Positions 35,660 to 45,106 of a stretch of DNA of 64,000 bases are shown in pieces. The notes beneath the pieces are model-generated. The model was not told the DNA's origin and did not search any database. It saw nothing but the letters and a program-made list of their open reading frames with translations. Both the position numbers and the translations under genes were made by a program. The stretch spans positions 1 through 64,000 of the forward strand of contig LZME01000063.1 of assembly GCA_001673575.1 (NCBI GenBank), written 5' to 3'. Positions within the stretch are counted from its first letter, which is position 1. Each line of letters begins with the position of its first letter. The DNA is from Mycolicibacter heraklionensis (GTDB lineage Bacteria; Actinomycetota; Actinomycetes; Mycobacteriales; Mycobacteriaceae).

Positions 35660-37309
35660 GTGGGCAACCCCGATCGTCGGCTGGATGCGGCGACCTTGCG
35701 GGACTGGGCGCACACCGCCGTCGGTGACCTGATCACCCACACCGACGAGATCAACCAGCTCAACGTCTTCCCGGTCGCCGATTCCGACACCGGAACAAAC
35801 ATGCTGTTCACCATGCGTTCGGCCCTGGCCGAAGCCAATACCGAGGCCGCCTCGGGCGAGGTGGGCCGGGTCGCGGCCGCCCTGTCATCCGGGGCGCTGC
35901 ACGGTGCGCGCGGCAACTCCGGGGTGATCCTGTCGCAGATCCTGCGCGGCCTGGCCGATGTGACCGCAGCCGACACCGGCGTCAGCGTCATCGACTCCAC
36001 CTTGCTCGGCGCCGGTCTGCGGCACGGGGTCGAGCTGGTGGTCACCTCGATGGGTGGCCGGGAGGTTCCGGGCACCATCGTGTCGGTGTTGCAGGCTGCC
36101 GCTGCGGCCGTCGAACGGTGCGCGGCCGGTGGAGCGGAGTTGGGCCCGGCGCTGGTGGCCGGCACCGACGCGGCTGCTCAGGCACTGGAGGCGACCACGG
36201 AGCAGCTCGACGTGCTCGCCGAGGCCGGGGTGGTCGACGCGGGCGGCCGCGGCCTGTTGGTGCTGCTCGATGCGCTGCGCTCCACGATCACCGGGCAGGC
36301 TCCCGTGCGGGCGGCCTACCAGCCCGCGCCGTGCCCGCGGCCGCCGGAGGCCGGCACCGAGGCTCCGGCGCCGCAGTTCGAGGTCATGTACCTGCTTGGC
36401 GAGTGCAGTCCCGAAGACACCGATGCCCTGCGAGAGCGGCTGAATCAGCTCGGAGAATCTGTGGCCATCGCCACTTCGGGGGTGGTCGGCGGATATTCGG
36501 TGCACGTGCACACCGATGACGCCGGTGCCGCCGTCGAGGCGGGCCTGGCCTTCGGCCGGCCGCGGCGTATCCAGATCTCGGCCCTGGCCGGTGCCGCCGG
36601 CCCGTCCCCCGGCAGCTGGGCTCGGGAGCGTGCGGTGCTGGCCGTGGTCGACGGCGACGGCGCCGGAGCGCTGTTCGACTCCGAAGGTGCCTGCGTACTG
36701 CGGCCCGACCCGCACAGTGCCGAGCCGGTCATGATGGTCACCGCCCAGCAGTTGCTGCGGGCGGTGGTCGACACCGGCGCAGCGCAGGTGATGCTGCTGC
36801 CCAACGGCTATGTCGCCGCCGAAGAGCTGGTGGCGGGTTGTACCGCGGCCATCGGTTGGGGCATCGACGTGGTGCCGGTGCCGACCGGTTCGATGGTGCA
36901 GGGGCTGTCGGCGTTGGCGGTCCACGATCCGGGCCGGCCGGTGGTCGATGACGGTTACACCATGGCCCGGGCTGCCGGCAGCACCCGGCTCGGATCGGTG
37001 CGGGTCGCCACCGAACAGGCGCTGACCTGGGCCGGTTCCTGCCGGCCCGGTGACGGCCTGGGCATCGCCGGTGACGAAGTGCTGATCGTGGCCCGCAATG
37101 TCGGCGCCGCGGCGATCGGCCTGATCGACCTGCTGCTGGCGGCCGGGGGTGAACTGGTGACGGTGTTGCTCGGGGCGGGCATTGATGGGTTAGAAGAAGA
37201 TGTCCTGGAGGTCTTGGCCCGGCACGTGCATGACCAGCACCCGGGAACCGAACTGGCGACCTACTTCACCGGGCACCGGGGGGACGCGCTGCTGATCGGG
37301 GTCGAGTAG
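35660..37309 (+). CDS. DAK2-domain protein, FakA/YloV-like fatty acid kinase
   Basis: A 549 aa protein. The N-terminal DAK2 kinase domain has its magnesium/ATP motif NVFPVADSDTGTNM (Asp41, Asp43) and GARGNSGVILSQILRG. A middle domain and a C-terminal FakA-type domain follow. This order matches FakA/YloV, which phosphorylates fatty acids bound to FakB/DegV partners; in many Gram-positives it precedes recG, as here (two bases apart). GTG 35660 is preceded by GGAAGG. In M. tuberculosis the region is annotated as two genes (Rv2974c/Rv2975c); here the frame is intact. No DegV gene is in the window. Confidence 0.82.
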   Translation: MGNPDRRLDAATLRDWAHTAVGDLITHTDEINQLNVFPVADSDTGTNMLFTMRSALAEANTEAASGEVGRVAAALSSGALHGARGNSGVILSQILRGLADVTAADTGVSVIDSTLLGAGLRHGVELVVTSMGGREVPGTIVSVLQAAAAAVERCAAGGAELGPALVAGTDAAAQALEATTEQLDVLAEAGVVDAGGRGLLVLLDALRSTITGQAPVRAAYQPAPCPRPPEAGTEAPAPQFEVMYLLGECSPEDTDALRERLNQLGESVAIATSGVVGGYSVHVHTDDAGAAVEAGLAFGRPRRIQISALAGAAGPSPGSWARERAVLAVVDGDGAGALFDSEGACVLRPDPHSAEPVMMVTAQQLLRAVVDTGAAQVMLLPNGYVAAEELVAGCTAAIGWGIDVVPVPTGSMVQGLSALAVHDPGRPVVDDGYTMARAAGSTRLGSVRVATEQALTWAGSCRPGDGLGIAGDEVLIVARNVGAAAIGLIDLLLAAGGELVTVLLGAGIDGLEEDVLEVLARHVHDQHPGTELATYFTGHRGDALLIGVE

Positions 37310-37311
37310 CG

Positions 37312-39540
37312 ATGGTCACCTCGGCCGATCGGCTGGATTTCATCGTCGGCTCCGATGCCGCCGGCAAGCTCGACGAATGCTTCGGCATCCGCACCGTCGG
37401 AGACCTGTTGCGCCACTACCCGCGCAGCTATGTCGAAGGCACCGGGGTGCGCAGCGCGGCGGACAGCCGCCCGGAAGAAGGCGACCACATCACCATCGTC
37501 GACACCATTGGCTCGGCGGTGCTCAAAGACATGCAGCGGCGCAACGGAAAGTACCTCGCTGTCACCGTCGGTAGCGGCCGCAACAAGGTCAGTGCGACGT
37601 TCTTCAACCCCAAGGGCCTGCGCTGGCGGTTGACCCCCGGCACCCGGGTGATGTTGTCGGGTGAGGTCAAGCTGTTTCGGGGTGCGATCCAGCTCACCCA
37701 TCCGGACTTCCTGGTACTCAAGGAAGCCGACGGCGGCGCCCACGATCGCAACTTCGGCAGCAGTTCGCTGCGCAACATCGCCGATGCATCGCAGAAGGTC
37801 AGCGGGCAGATCAACCAGGCGGACTTCGAGCGCAGCTGCTACCCGATCTACCCGGCGACCGCGAAACTGCAGAGCTGGGACATCTTCAACTGTGTGCGGC
37901 AGGTGCTCGACGTCCTCGATCCGGTTCCGGACCCGCTGCCGGCTGCGGTGCGCACCGAACGGGATCTGCTCGGCGAAGACGAAGCGCTGCGTGCAATCCA
38001 CCTGTCGGAGAACGCCGCCGAACGCGACCGCGCCCGGGCTCGGCTGGCCGTTGACGAAGCGTTCGGTCTGCAGTGGGCGCTGGCGATGCGCAGAAACGGT
38101 GAACTGTCTGAATCCGGTCCACCGGCACCGCGCCGCGACGACGGGATGGTCGCAGAACTGTTGCGGCGGCTGCCGTTCGAGCTGACCACCGGACAACGCG
38201 AGGTGCTCGGCGTACTCGAAGGCGAACTGGCCGCCAGCCGTCCGATGAATCGGCTGCTGCAGGGCGAGGTCGGCTCGGGCAAGACGATCGTCGCGCTGCT
38301 GGCGATGCTGCAGCTGGTTGATGCCGGCTATCAGTGCGCCCTATTGGCACCCACCGAAGTCCTTGCTGCCCAACACGCCCGATCGATACGCGACATGCTC
38401 GGGCCACTGGCGCTCGGCGGTCAGCTGGGCGAGGCCGACAATGCCACCGCGGTGGCGCTGCTCACCGGCTCGATGTCCGCGGCCGCTAAGAAGCAGGCTC
38501 GCGCCGAGATCGCCAGCGGCCGGGCCGGCATCGTCGTTGGCACTCACGCCCTGCTGGTCGACGCGGTCGAATTCCACAACCTGGGCATGGTGGTCGTCGA
38601 CGAACAACATCGATTCGGTGTCGAGCAGCGAGATCGGTTGCGCGCCAAAGCTCGTGACGCCATCACTCCGCATCTGCTGGTGATGACCGCCACTCCGATT
38701 CCGCGCACGGTGGCGCTCACCGTTTACGGTGATCTGGAGACCTCCACGTTGCGCGAGCTGCCCCGCGGCCGCCAGCCGATCGCGAGCTCGGTGATCTTCG
38801 TCAAGGAGAAGCCGACCTGGCTGGATCGGGCTTGGGCGCGGATCCGCGAGGAGGTGACGGCCGGACGGCAGGCCTACGTGGTGGCACCCCGCATCGACGA
38901 GACCGACGAGCCGAGCAAACCCGGTTCAGCCGATGAGGGCGGCCGAACCTCGGCCACCGCGGTGGGGTTGTTCGACCAGCTGCGAGCCGGGCCGCTGTCG
39001 GGGTTGCGGCTGGGCTTGATGCACGGGCGGCTGACCGGGGACGAGAAAGACGCGGTGATGACGGCGTTCCGCAGCGGTGCGGTCGACGTGCTGGTCTGCA
39101 CCACGGTCATCGAGGTCGGTGTCGACGTACCCAATGCCACCGTCATGCTGATCGCCGACGCCGACTGGTTCGGTATCAGTCAGCTGCACCAGCTTCGCGG
39201 CCGAATCGGCCGCGGCGCGCATGCCAGCCTCTGCCTGCTGGTGACCTCCAGCGGCGCTGGAACCAAGGCGGGGCAGCGCCTGAAGGCCGTCGCAGGCACC
39301 TTGGACGGATTCGCCTTGGCCGACCTGGACCTGGCCGAGCGTGGCGAAGGAGATGTGTTGGGCCGCAACCAGTCCGGCTGGCGAGGGGGCTTGAAGCTGT
39401 TGTCGCTGACCGACCACGGCGAAGTGATCGAGGCGGCCCGCACGTACTGCATGCAGGCCTGGGAAGCCAATCCGGATGATCCCGGATTGGCCTCGCTCGC
39501 CGCGCATTTCGCCGATATCGACTACCTGGACAAATCATGA
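37312..39540 (+). CDS. recG: ATP-dependent DNA helicase RecG
   Basis: A 742 aa superfamily 2 helicase for stalled-fork reversal and branch migration. An N-terminal wedge/OB domain (RNGKYLAVTVGSGRNKVSATF) precedes the helicase core with Walker A GEVGSGKT (about 318-325), VDEQHRFGVEQR (about 430) and TATPIPRTVAL. The C-terminal helicase half has QLRGRIGRG. Tightly packed: two bases after the DAK2 gene, with a four-base overlap with the nuclease downstream. Confidence 0.95.
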   Translation: MVTSADRLDFIVGSDAAGKLDECFGIRTVGDLLRHYPRSYVEGTGVRSAADSRPEEGDHITIVDTIGSAVLKDMQRRNGKYLAVTVGSGRNKVSATFFNPKGLRWRLTPGTRVMLSGEVKLFRGAIQLTHPDFLVLKEADGGAHDRNFGSSSLRNIADASQKVSGQINQADFERSCYPIYPATAKLQSWDIFNCVRQVLDVLDPVPDPLPAAVRTERDLLGEDEALRAIHLSENAAERDRARARLAVDEAFGLQWALAMRRNGELSESGPPAPRRDDGMVAELLRRLPFELTTGQREVLGVLEGELAASRPMNRLLQGEVGSGKTIVALLAMLQLVDAGYQCALLAPTEVLAAQHARSIRDMLGPLALGGQLGEADNATAVALLTGSMSAAAKKQARAEIASGRAGIVVGTHALLVDAVEFHNLGMVVVDEQHRFGVEQRDRLRAKARDAITPHLLVMTATPIPRTVALTVYGDLETSTLRELPRGRQPIASSVIFVKEKPTWLDRAWARIREEVTAGRQAYVVAPRIDETDEPSKPGSADEGGRTSATAVGLFDQLRAGPLSGLRLGLMHGRLTGDEKDAVMTAFRSGAVDVLVCTTVIEVGVDVPNATVMLIADADWFGISQLHQLRGRIGRGAHASLCLLVTSSGAGTKAGQRLKAVAGTLDGFALADLDLAERGEGDVLGRNQSGWRGGLKLLSLTDHGEVIEAARTYCMQAWEANPDDPGLASLAAHFADIDYLDKS

Positions 39541-40250
39541 CCAGTCGTAAAACCCTGTTGTGGCTGGCCATGGCTGCGGTGCTGGCCGTAATCGTCGCCT
39601 ATCAGACGGTGTCCGCGGCGAGCAGGAGCAGCCGTGCCCTGGGGGCGCAATCCGGGATGCCCACGGTGGCGGCCGGCACCGACGTGCTGGCCGGAATCAC
39701 GGTGGTTCCGGCGCGCGCCCACCGCCACGACTACCGGCGCTCGGTGTTCGGCGACGCCTGGGACGACGACAACGACGCACCTGGCGGTCACAACGGCTGC
39801 GACACCCGCAACGACATCCTCAACCGCGACCTCGTCGACATCACCCACGTGTCGACCAAACGCTGCGCCGAGGCGGTGGCCAGCGGCATCCTGCACGACC
39901 CGTACACGAACGCCACCGTCGCGTTCACCCGCGGCGCCAAGATCGGCGAGGCCGTGCAGATCGACCACATCGTGCCGCTGGCCTATGCCTGGGACATGGG
40001 CGCGTCGGCCTGGCCGTATCGGCAGCGATTGCGCTTCGCCAACGACCCGGCCAATCTGCTGGCGGTCGCGGGGAAGGGCAACCAGGACAAGGGCGATGCG
40101 GGTCCTGGGCAGTGGATGCCGCCGAATAAATCGTTCGCGTGCCAGTACGCCGTCGCCTACATTGCGGTTCTGCGGGGCTATGCGCTGCGCCTGGACCAGC
40201 CGTCAGCCGACGTGCTGCGTGCGGCAGCGGCCACCTGCCCGACCGGATAG
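39537..40250 (+). CDS. Exported HNH/DUF1524-type nuclease domain protein (Rv2972c-like)
   Basis: A 237 aa protein with an N-terminal hydrophobic signal or anchor (about residues 7-27). A C-terminal GmrSD/DUF1524 HNH-like domain shows D143-H144 in QIDHIVPLAYAW, Asn173 in NDPANLLAV and Asn182 in GKGNQDKGD, the H-N-N metal-site pattern. It is predicted to be secreted or membrane-tethered, where it may degrade external DNA; activity is inferred from the motif. ATG overlaps the recG stop by four bases. Confidence 0.8.
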   Translation: MTSRKTLLWLAMAAVLAVIVAYQTVSAASRSSRALGAQSGMPTVAAGTDVLAGITVVPARAHRHDYRRSVFGDAWDDDNDAPGGHNGCDTRNDILNRDLVDITHVSTKRCAEAVASGILHDPYTNATVAFTRGAKIGEAVQIDHIVPLAYAWDMGASAWPYRQRLRFANDPANLLAVAGKGNQDKGDAGPGQWMPPNKSFACQYAVAYIAVLRGYALRLDQPSADVLRAAAATCPTG

Positions 40251-40258
40251 GGGAGCCG

Positions 40259-40855
40259 ATGCCAATCGACCACTGGCGTACCACGCCGACGTTGCCCGGC
40301 GAGCATGTGCTGTTGCGGCCGACGGTGCTGGCCGACGTCGGTGGACTGGCCCGGGCCTTCGACACCGAGTGCACCCGCTACTTCCTCTACGGCCAGCACT
40401 CCGAGCCGCCCACTGAAGCCTCGGTTTCCGCGGCGCTCGCGTCAGATCACCAGGTGCTGACTCAGGTCGAGGTCAGCACCGGCGAGATAGTCGGGACGAC
40501 ATCCCTCTACGACATGAGCGAGGTGGACCGACGGGTGACGGTCGGCAGCACCTGGCTGGCGCAGCGGGTCCGCGGGTCGGCGGTCAACTCCGAGTCGAAA
40601 CTGCTGCTGCTCGACCACTGCTTCGGCGCCTTGGGCGCGGGCCGCGTGCAGTTCAACGTCGACAACCTCAACGAGCGTTCGCAGCGCGCGGTGGGTGCCA
40701 TCGGCGCCACCCGGGAAGGTGTACTGCGCAACCACGCCCGCCGCCGCGACGGCTCTTTTCGCAACACGATCGTCTTCTCGGTGATCGAGCAGGAGTGGCC
40801 GCAACTGCGAGCCCGGCTGGTGGAGCGGATCAACCGCCGGGTGTTGGCGAGCTGA
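40259..40855 (+). CDS. GNAT-family acetyltransferase (RimJ/RimL type)
   Basis: A 198 aa acetyltransferase: HVLLRPTVLADVGGLARAF N-terminus, VGSTWLAQRVRGSAVNSESK acetyl-CoA-binding region, then VQFNVDNLNERSQRAVGAIGA, the typical RimJ/RimL helix. ATG 40259 has GGGGAG just upstream. The substrate is unknown; it is not part of the block I recall from M. tuberculosis, so it may be an insertion. Confidence 0.8.
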   Translation: MPIDHWRTTPTLPGEHVLLRPTVLADVGGLARAFDTECTRYFLYGQHSEPPTEASVSAALASDHQVLTQVEVSTGEIVGTTSLYDMSEVDRRVTVGSTWLAQRVRGSAVNSESKLLLLDHCFGALGAGRVQFNVDNLNERSQRAVGAIGATREGVLRNHARRRDGSFRNTIVFSVIEQEWPQLRARLVERINRRVLAS

Positions 40856-40879
40856 GGCGAGTGAGCGGACCGGCGGGGA

Positions 40880-41719
40880 TCAGATACCGCTGTAGGTGAG
40901 CGGGTCTTCCCGCACCCGGGTGCCGTCGTTGAGACCGCCCAGGCTCTCCATGTGCTCGTCGGCCAGCTCGAAGCCGAACACGTCGAGGTTGGCCGCGATG
41001 CGCTCGGGCTGGGCCGATCGGGGGATCACCACGTTGCCCAGTTGCAGGCTCCATCGGATCAGCACCTGTGCCGGGGTCTTGCCGTATTCGCCGGCGATAG
41101 CCGTCACGGTCGGGTGGTCAAGCAACCGGCCCACCGCCAGCGGGCTGTAAGCCTGTGTGATGATGCCGCGCTCGGCGTTGGCGGCACGCAGCTCAGCCTG
41201 GTTGAGCAGCGGGTGCAGCTCGATCTGGTTGACCGACGGCGTCTCGAACGCCAGGTCGATCACGTCGTCGAGGTGTTCCGCGGTGAAGTTGCACACCCCG
41301 ATGGACCGGGCCAGTCCCAGCTCCCGGGTCTGGATGAGTCCGCCGAAGCTGTCGACGTACATGCCCAGAGACGGAGCCGGCCAGTGGACCAGGTACAGGT
41401 CCACGTAGTCCATTCCGAGCCGCTCAAGGCTGGCCTTGCAGGCTTCGATGGCGGCGGTCAGTCCCTGGTCGGCGTTGGCCAGCTTGGTGGTGACGAACAC
41501 CTCCTCGCGCGGGATCCCCGACGCGGCGATAGCCCGGCCCACCGCGGCCTCGTTGCCGTACACCTTGGCGGTGTCGATCAAGCGACAGCCCAGCTCGAGC
41601 GCCGTCGAGACCGCACGCTCGGTCTCGGCTTCGGACAACTCGGCCACCCCGATGCCCAGAGTCGGCATCGTGCGGTCGTCGTTGAGGGTGACGGAGGGGA
41701 TCGCAGTGCCCGACGTCAT
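40880..41719 (-). CDS. Aldo-keto reductase (2,5-diketo-gluconate reductase-like), copy 1
   Basis: A 279 aa NADPH-dependent TIM-barrel reductase. Tetrad residues are visible: Asp and Tyr in [11 protein letters not shown] (about 48-55), Lys in VTTKLAN and His in [13 protein letters not shown] and [14 protein letters not shown] (cofactor site) are conserved. It is a paralogue of the adjacent upstream gene (one base between its ATG and that gene's stop). Counterpart of Rv2971; AKRs of this group reduce reactive aldehydes such as methylglyoxal. Confidence 0.88.
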   Translation of the reverse strand: MTSGTAIPSVTLNDDRTMPTLGIGVAELSEAETERAVSTALELGCRLIDTAKVYGNEAAVGRAIAASGIPREEVFVTTKLANADQGLTAAIEACKASLERLGMDYVDLYLVHWPAPSLGMYVDSFGGLIQTRELGLARSIGVCNFTAEHLDDVIDLAFETPSVNQIELHPLLNQAELRAANAERGIITQAYSPLAVGRLLDHPTVTAIAGEYGKTPAQVLIRWSLQLGNVVIPRSAQPERIAANLDVFGFELADEHMESLGGLNDGTRVREDPLTYSGI

Positions 41720-41720
41720 T

Positions 41721-42566
41721 TCACCTACCTGTGTAATCGAATGTTCGCGGATCGGGTCCCAATCGGGCGCCGTCGTCGAGCGAGGATATCTCGGCCATCT
41801 CCGACGTGCCGAGTTCGAAGTCGAAGACGTCGAAGTTGCCGACGATGCGCTCCGGGTGCACCGATTTCGGAATCACAATATTACCCAGTTGGATATGCCA
41901 CCGGATCAGCACCTGCGCCGGTGTCTTTCCGCACCGCCGCGCCACCTCGGTAACCACCGGATGAGCCAGCAGCGAACCCCGCCCCAGCGGTGCCCAGGCT
42001 TCGGTGGCAATCCCGAGGCGGGCATGCGTCTCGCGCAGTTCGGGCTGGCTGAAGCGCGGGTGCAACTCGACCTGGTTGACGACGGGCACGATCCCCGTTC
42101 CGTCGATCAGCGTCTCGAGGTGCTCCGGTGCGAAGTTGCTCACCCCGATCGACCGGATCCGTCCCTGATCCCGCAGGTGGGCCAGCGCCCGGAAAGTCTC
42201 GACGAATTTGCCGGCCGCCGGCAGCGGCCAGTGGATCAGGTACAGGTCCAGAAAATCCAGGCCGAGGCGCGCCATGCTCTTGTCGAATGCTGCGAGCGTG
42301 GAGTCGTAGCCCTGGTCGGAGTTCCACACCTTGGTGACCACATACACCTCGTCGCGCGCCAGGTCGGATGCCGCGACGGCCCGGCCGACCTCCCGCTCGT
42401 TGCCGTACAGGGCCGCGGTGTCGATGTGGCGGTATCCGGCCGCAAGTGCGGTGCGAACGGCCTGCTCGGTCTCGGCGGGCGAAATCTTGTAAACCCCGAA
42501 ACCGACGCTGGGGATGGAATTACCGTCGTTGAGCGTGACTGAACGCAAGTTATCTTCAGCAGCCAT
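41721..42566 (-). CDS. Aldo-keto reductase, copy 2
   Basis: A 281 aa paralogue: tetrad segments [20 protein letters not shown] and LIHWPLP; cofactor site [14 protein letters not shown]. Both copies look intact, so this is a live tandem duplication. Its ATG (42566-42564) shares two bases with the lipN ATG on the other strand (CATG), leaving no intergenic promoter space; control elements must lie inside the neighbouring coding region. Confidence 0.88.
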   Translation of the reverse strand: MAAEDNLRSVTLNDGNSIPSVGFGVYKISPAETEQAVRTALAAGYRHIDTAALYGNEREVGRAVAASDLARDEVYVVTKVWNSDQGYDSTLAAFDKSMARLGLDFLDLYLIHWPLPAAGKFVETFRALAHLRDQGRIRSIGVSNFAPEHLETLIDGTGIVPVVNQVELHPRFSQPELRETHARLGIATEAWAPLGRGSLLAHPVVTEVARRCGKTPAQVLIRWHIQLGNIVIPKSVHPERIVGNFDVFDFELGTSEMAEISSLDDGARLGPDPRTFDYTGR

Positions 42567-43668
42567 GACACGAAGTCTGCCAGGCGGCTCCGGTTCCGGC
42601 CGGGGCGCGCGATGGACCGATCAGCTGCAGAGCACCCTGATGACGGTCGGTATGAAGATGACGCCGATGCTGCCGATCGGGGTCCAGCGGATCATGACCG
42701 GCGGGCGCGCGGTGACCATCGACGGCAAGACCTTGGACCCCACCCTGCGGCTGACGCTGGCGGCGCAGCGCGCGATGGGCGTCAACGGCCTCGTCGTCGG
42801 CGACGACGCGGTCGCCTCCCGCGCCCAGTTGCGCGAGACGACCGCCGGGCTGGGCGGCGGTGATATCCACGTCGACGTGCGCGACATTGTGTTGCCCGGC
42901 CCGGCCGGGGACATCGCCGCTCGGCACTACCGCCCGATCGGTGGTGGCGCCAAGCCGTTGCTGGTCTTCTACCACGGTGGCGGGTTCGTGATCGGCGACC
43001 TGGACAGCCACGATGCGATCTGCCGGCTGACCTGTCGAGACGGTGACATCGCGGTGTTATCGGTCGACTACCGCCTGGCGCCCGAGCACCCCGCGCCGGC
43101 CGCGCTCGACGATGCCCTGGCGGCATTCCGCTGGGCTCATGACCACGCCGTGGAACTGGGTGGGATTGCCGGGCGGGTAGCGGTCGGTGGCGACAGTGCC
43201 GGCGGCAACCTGGCCGCCGGGGTCGCGCTGCGGGCGCGCGATGAAGGGGGACCGGCACCCGTTCTGCAGTGGCTGATCTACCCGGTCACCGACTGCACCG
43301 CCAAGACCCGATCGCGCAGCCTCTACGGCGACGGTTTTCTGCTGACCAAGCACGACATCGACTGGTTCACCGACCAATACGTGAGCCGCTCACAGCTAGA
43401 CCCGACCGACCCGCTGGTATCGCCACTGCTGGCCGGCGACCTGTCCGGCCTGCCGCCGGCACTGGTGGCCGTCGCCGGCTTCGACCCGCTGCACGACGAG
43501 GGCGAAGCGTTCGCGGCGGCACTGCGCCAGGCCGGGGTTGTGGTGGATCTGAGGCAGATGCCGTCGTTGACGCACGCTTTCATCAACCTGTTTCCGCTGG
43601 GGGGCGGCAGCGCGACCGCGACCAGTGAGTTGATCTCGGCGCTGCGCGCGCACCTCAGCCGCGGCTGA
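42565..43668 (+). CDS. lipN: Hormone-sensitive-lipase-family esterase LipN
   Basis: A 367 aa alpha/beta hydrolase with HSL oxyanion motif HGGG (about 138-141, FYHGGGFVIGDLDSHD), nucleophile elbow GDSAGG (Ser about 211), Asp in AGFDPLHDEG and His in LTHAFINLF. Close in pattern to tuberculosis LipN (Rv2970c), an esterase of short acyl chains. ATG 42565 follows TATCTT (42551-42556) by eight bases, possibly leaderless from inside the divergent AKR gene. Confidence 0.9.
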   Translation: MTRSLPGGSGSGRGARWTDQLQSTLMTVGMKMTPMLPIGVQRIMTGGRAVTIDGKTLDPTLRLTLAAQRAMGVNGLVVGDDAVASRAQLRETTAGLGGGDIHVDVRDIVLPGPAGDIAARHYRPIGGGAKPLLVFYHGGGFVIGDLDSHDAICRLTCRDGDIAVLSVDYRLAPEHPAPAALDDALAAFRWAHDHAVELGGIAGRVAVGGDSAGGNLAAGVALRARDEGGPAPVLQWLIYPVTDCTAKTRSRSLYGDGFLLTKHDIDWFTDQYVSRSQLDPTDPLVSPLLAGDLSGLPPALVAVAGFDPLHDEGEAFAAALRQAGVVVDLRQMPSLTHAFINLFPLGGGSATATSELISALRAHLSRG

Positions 43669-43733
43669 GGTCCGGGGCTCACGCCGGTACGCTGAACCGC
43701 AAACCGACCACCGAACACGAGGACCAACCGACT

Positions 43734-44489
43734 GTGGCCAGCAAACCCAAACGCCCCGGCGCCTCCGGCTTGAGGGCCGGCGACCAGAAGCGCAACCTCG
43801 CAATGCAGATCGGCCTCGTCGCCATCGTGGTGGTCTTCGCGGTGGGACTCATCGGCTACATCGTGGTGTCCAACGGTCACAAGAAGGGCGCCGGCGCCGG
43901 CGAGGCGATCCGGGTGACCTCGAGCAAGCTGGTCACCAAGGACGGGACCGACGAGCCCAAGGCCGTGCTGACGTTCTACGAAGACTTCCTCTGCCCGGCC
44001 TGCGGGAACCTCGAGCGGGCGTTCGGCCCGACGGTGTCTCGGCTGATCGACAGCGGGGCGATCGCCGCCGACTACCACATGGTCGCGATCCTGGACCGGC
44101 CGCAGAATGATGACTACTCCTCGCGTGCCGGAGCCGCGGCCTACTGCGTCGCCGACGAGAGCAACGACGCGTTCCGCCGGTTCCACACCGCGCTCTACAC
44201 CGAGCAGCTGCAACCGTCGGAGATCGGCACGGAGTTCCCCGACAACAAGCGCCTGATCGAGCTGGCCCGCCAAGCCGGCGCTGCCGGCGGTGTTCCGGCC
44301 TGCATCAACAGCGGCAAGTACCTCAAGATGGTCGGCGGTATGGCCGCGGCCGGGGGCATTCACGCCACCCCCACGTTGCGTATCAACGGCGAGGACTACC
44401 GCCCCTCGACACCGGAAGCCCTGGTCTCCAAGATCCGCGAGATCGTCGGCGACGTGCCCGGTATGGCCGTGCCGGCTCAGGAGTCGTGA
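43734..44489 (+). CDS. Membrane-anchored DsbA-like thioredoxin-fold oxidoreductase (Rv2969c-like)
   Basis: A 251 aa protein: cytoplasmic Lys/Arg-rich start, one transmembrane helix (about 24-46), then an extracytoplasmic thioredoxin fold with active site CPAC (Cys87, Cys90) and cis-proline region IHATPTLRING. It introduces disulfides into exported proteins. GTG 43734 has GAGGA about 14 bases upstream. The following gene is its VKOR partner, with a four-base overlap. Confidence 0.92.
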   Translation: MASKPKRPGASGLRAGDQKRNLAMQIGLVAIVVVFAVGLIGYIVVSNGHKKGAGAGEAIRVTSSKLVTKDGTDEPKAVLTFYEDFLCPACGNLERAFGPTVSRLIDSGAIAADYHMVAILDRPQNDDYSSRAGAAAYCVADESNDAFRRFHTALYTEQLQPSEIGTEFPDNKRLIELARQAGAAGGVPACINSGKYLKMVGGMAAAGGIHATPTLRINGEDYRPSTPEALVSKIREIVGDVPGMAVPAQES

Positions 44490-45097
44490 CCATCACGGCT
44501 CCGGCGGTCGAAGCGCCCGCCCAGGCGGTGCCGGTCGCGGCATCGCGGGCCTGGGCGGTGCTGATCGGCGGGGTCATCGGACTGGCGGCCTCGGTCACGC
44601 TGACCGTCGAGAAGATCAAGCTGCTCACGGACACCGGCTACGTGCCGTCGTGCAACCTCAACCCGGTGCTGTCCTGCGGATCGGTGATGGTCACCCCGCA
44701 GGCGTCCGTGTTGGGGTTCCCCAACCCGCTGATGGGGATCGTCGCCTTCACCGTGGTGGTCGTCACTGGCGTATTGGCTGTCGCGAAAGTGCGATTGCCG
44801 CAGTGGTATTGGACCGGTTTGACGCTGGGCACGCTGGCCGGCGCCGGCTTCGTGCACTGGCTGATCTTCCAGAGCCTGTACCGGATCGGCGCGCTGTGTC
44901 CGTATTGCATGGTGGTGTGGGCGGTCACGCTATGCCTGCTGGTGATATTCGCAGCCCTAGCATCTGAGCAGGGTGGTATACGCAAAAATTTGCAGCATTT
45001 GCACCGATGGCGTTGGACCATCGCTGCGTTATGGTTTATCGCGTTATTCCTGTTGATATTTATTCGGTTTCAGGATTACTGGATAACGCTGCTGTAG
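44486..45097 (+). CDS. Vitamin K epoxide reductase-family disulfide oxidase (DsbB functional analogue)
   Basis: A 203 aa membrane protein with about five helices. Loop cysteines Cys56 and Cys64 (PSCNLNPVLSCGS) and the active-site pair Cys138-x2-Cys141 (LCPYCMV) are all present. It reoxidises the DsbA-like protein with menaquinone as acceptor. The gene starts inside the upstream stop region (GTGA overlap) and is nine bases from pyc. Confidence 0.94.
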   Translation: MTITAPAVEAPAQAVPVAASRAWAVLIGGVIGLAASVTLTVEKIKLLTDTGYVPSCNLNPVLSCGSVMVTPQASVLGFPNPLMGIVAFTVVVVTGVLAVAKVRLPQWYWTGLTLGTLAGAGFVHWLIFQSLYRIGALCPYCMVVWAVTLCLLVIFAALASEQGGIRKNLQHLHRWRWTIAALWFIALFLLIFIRFQDYWITLL

Positions 45098-45106
45098 GGG
45101 TGGATT

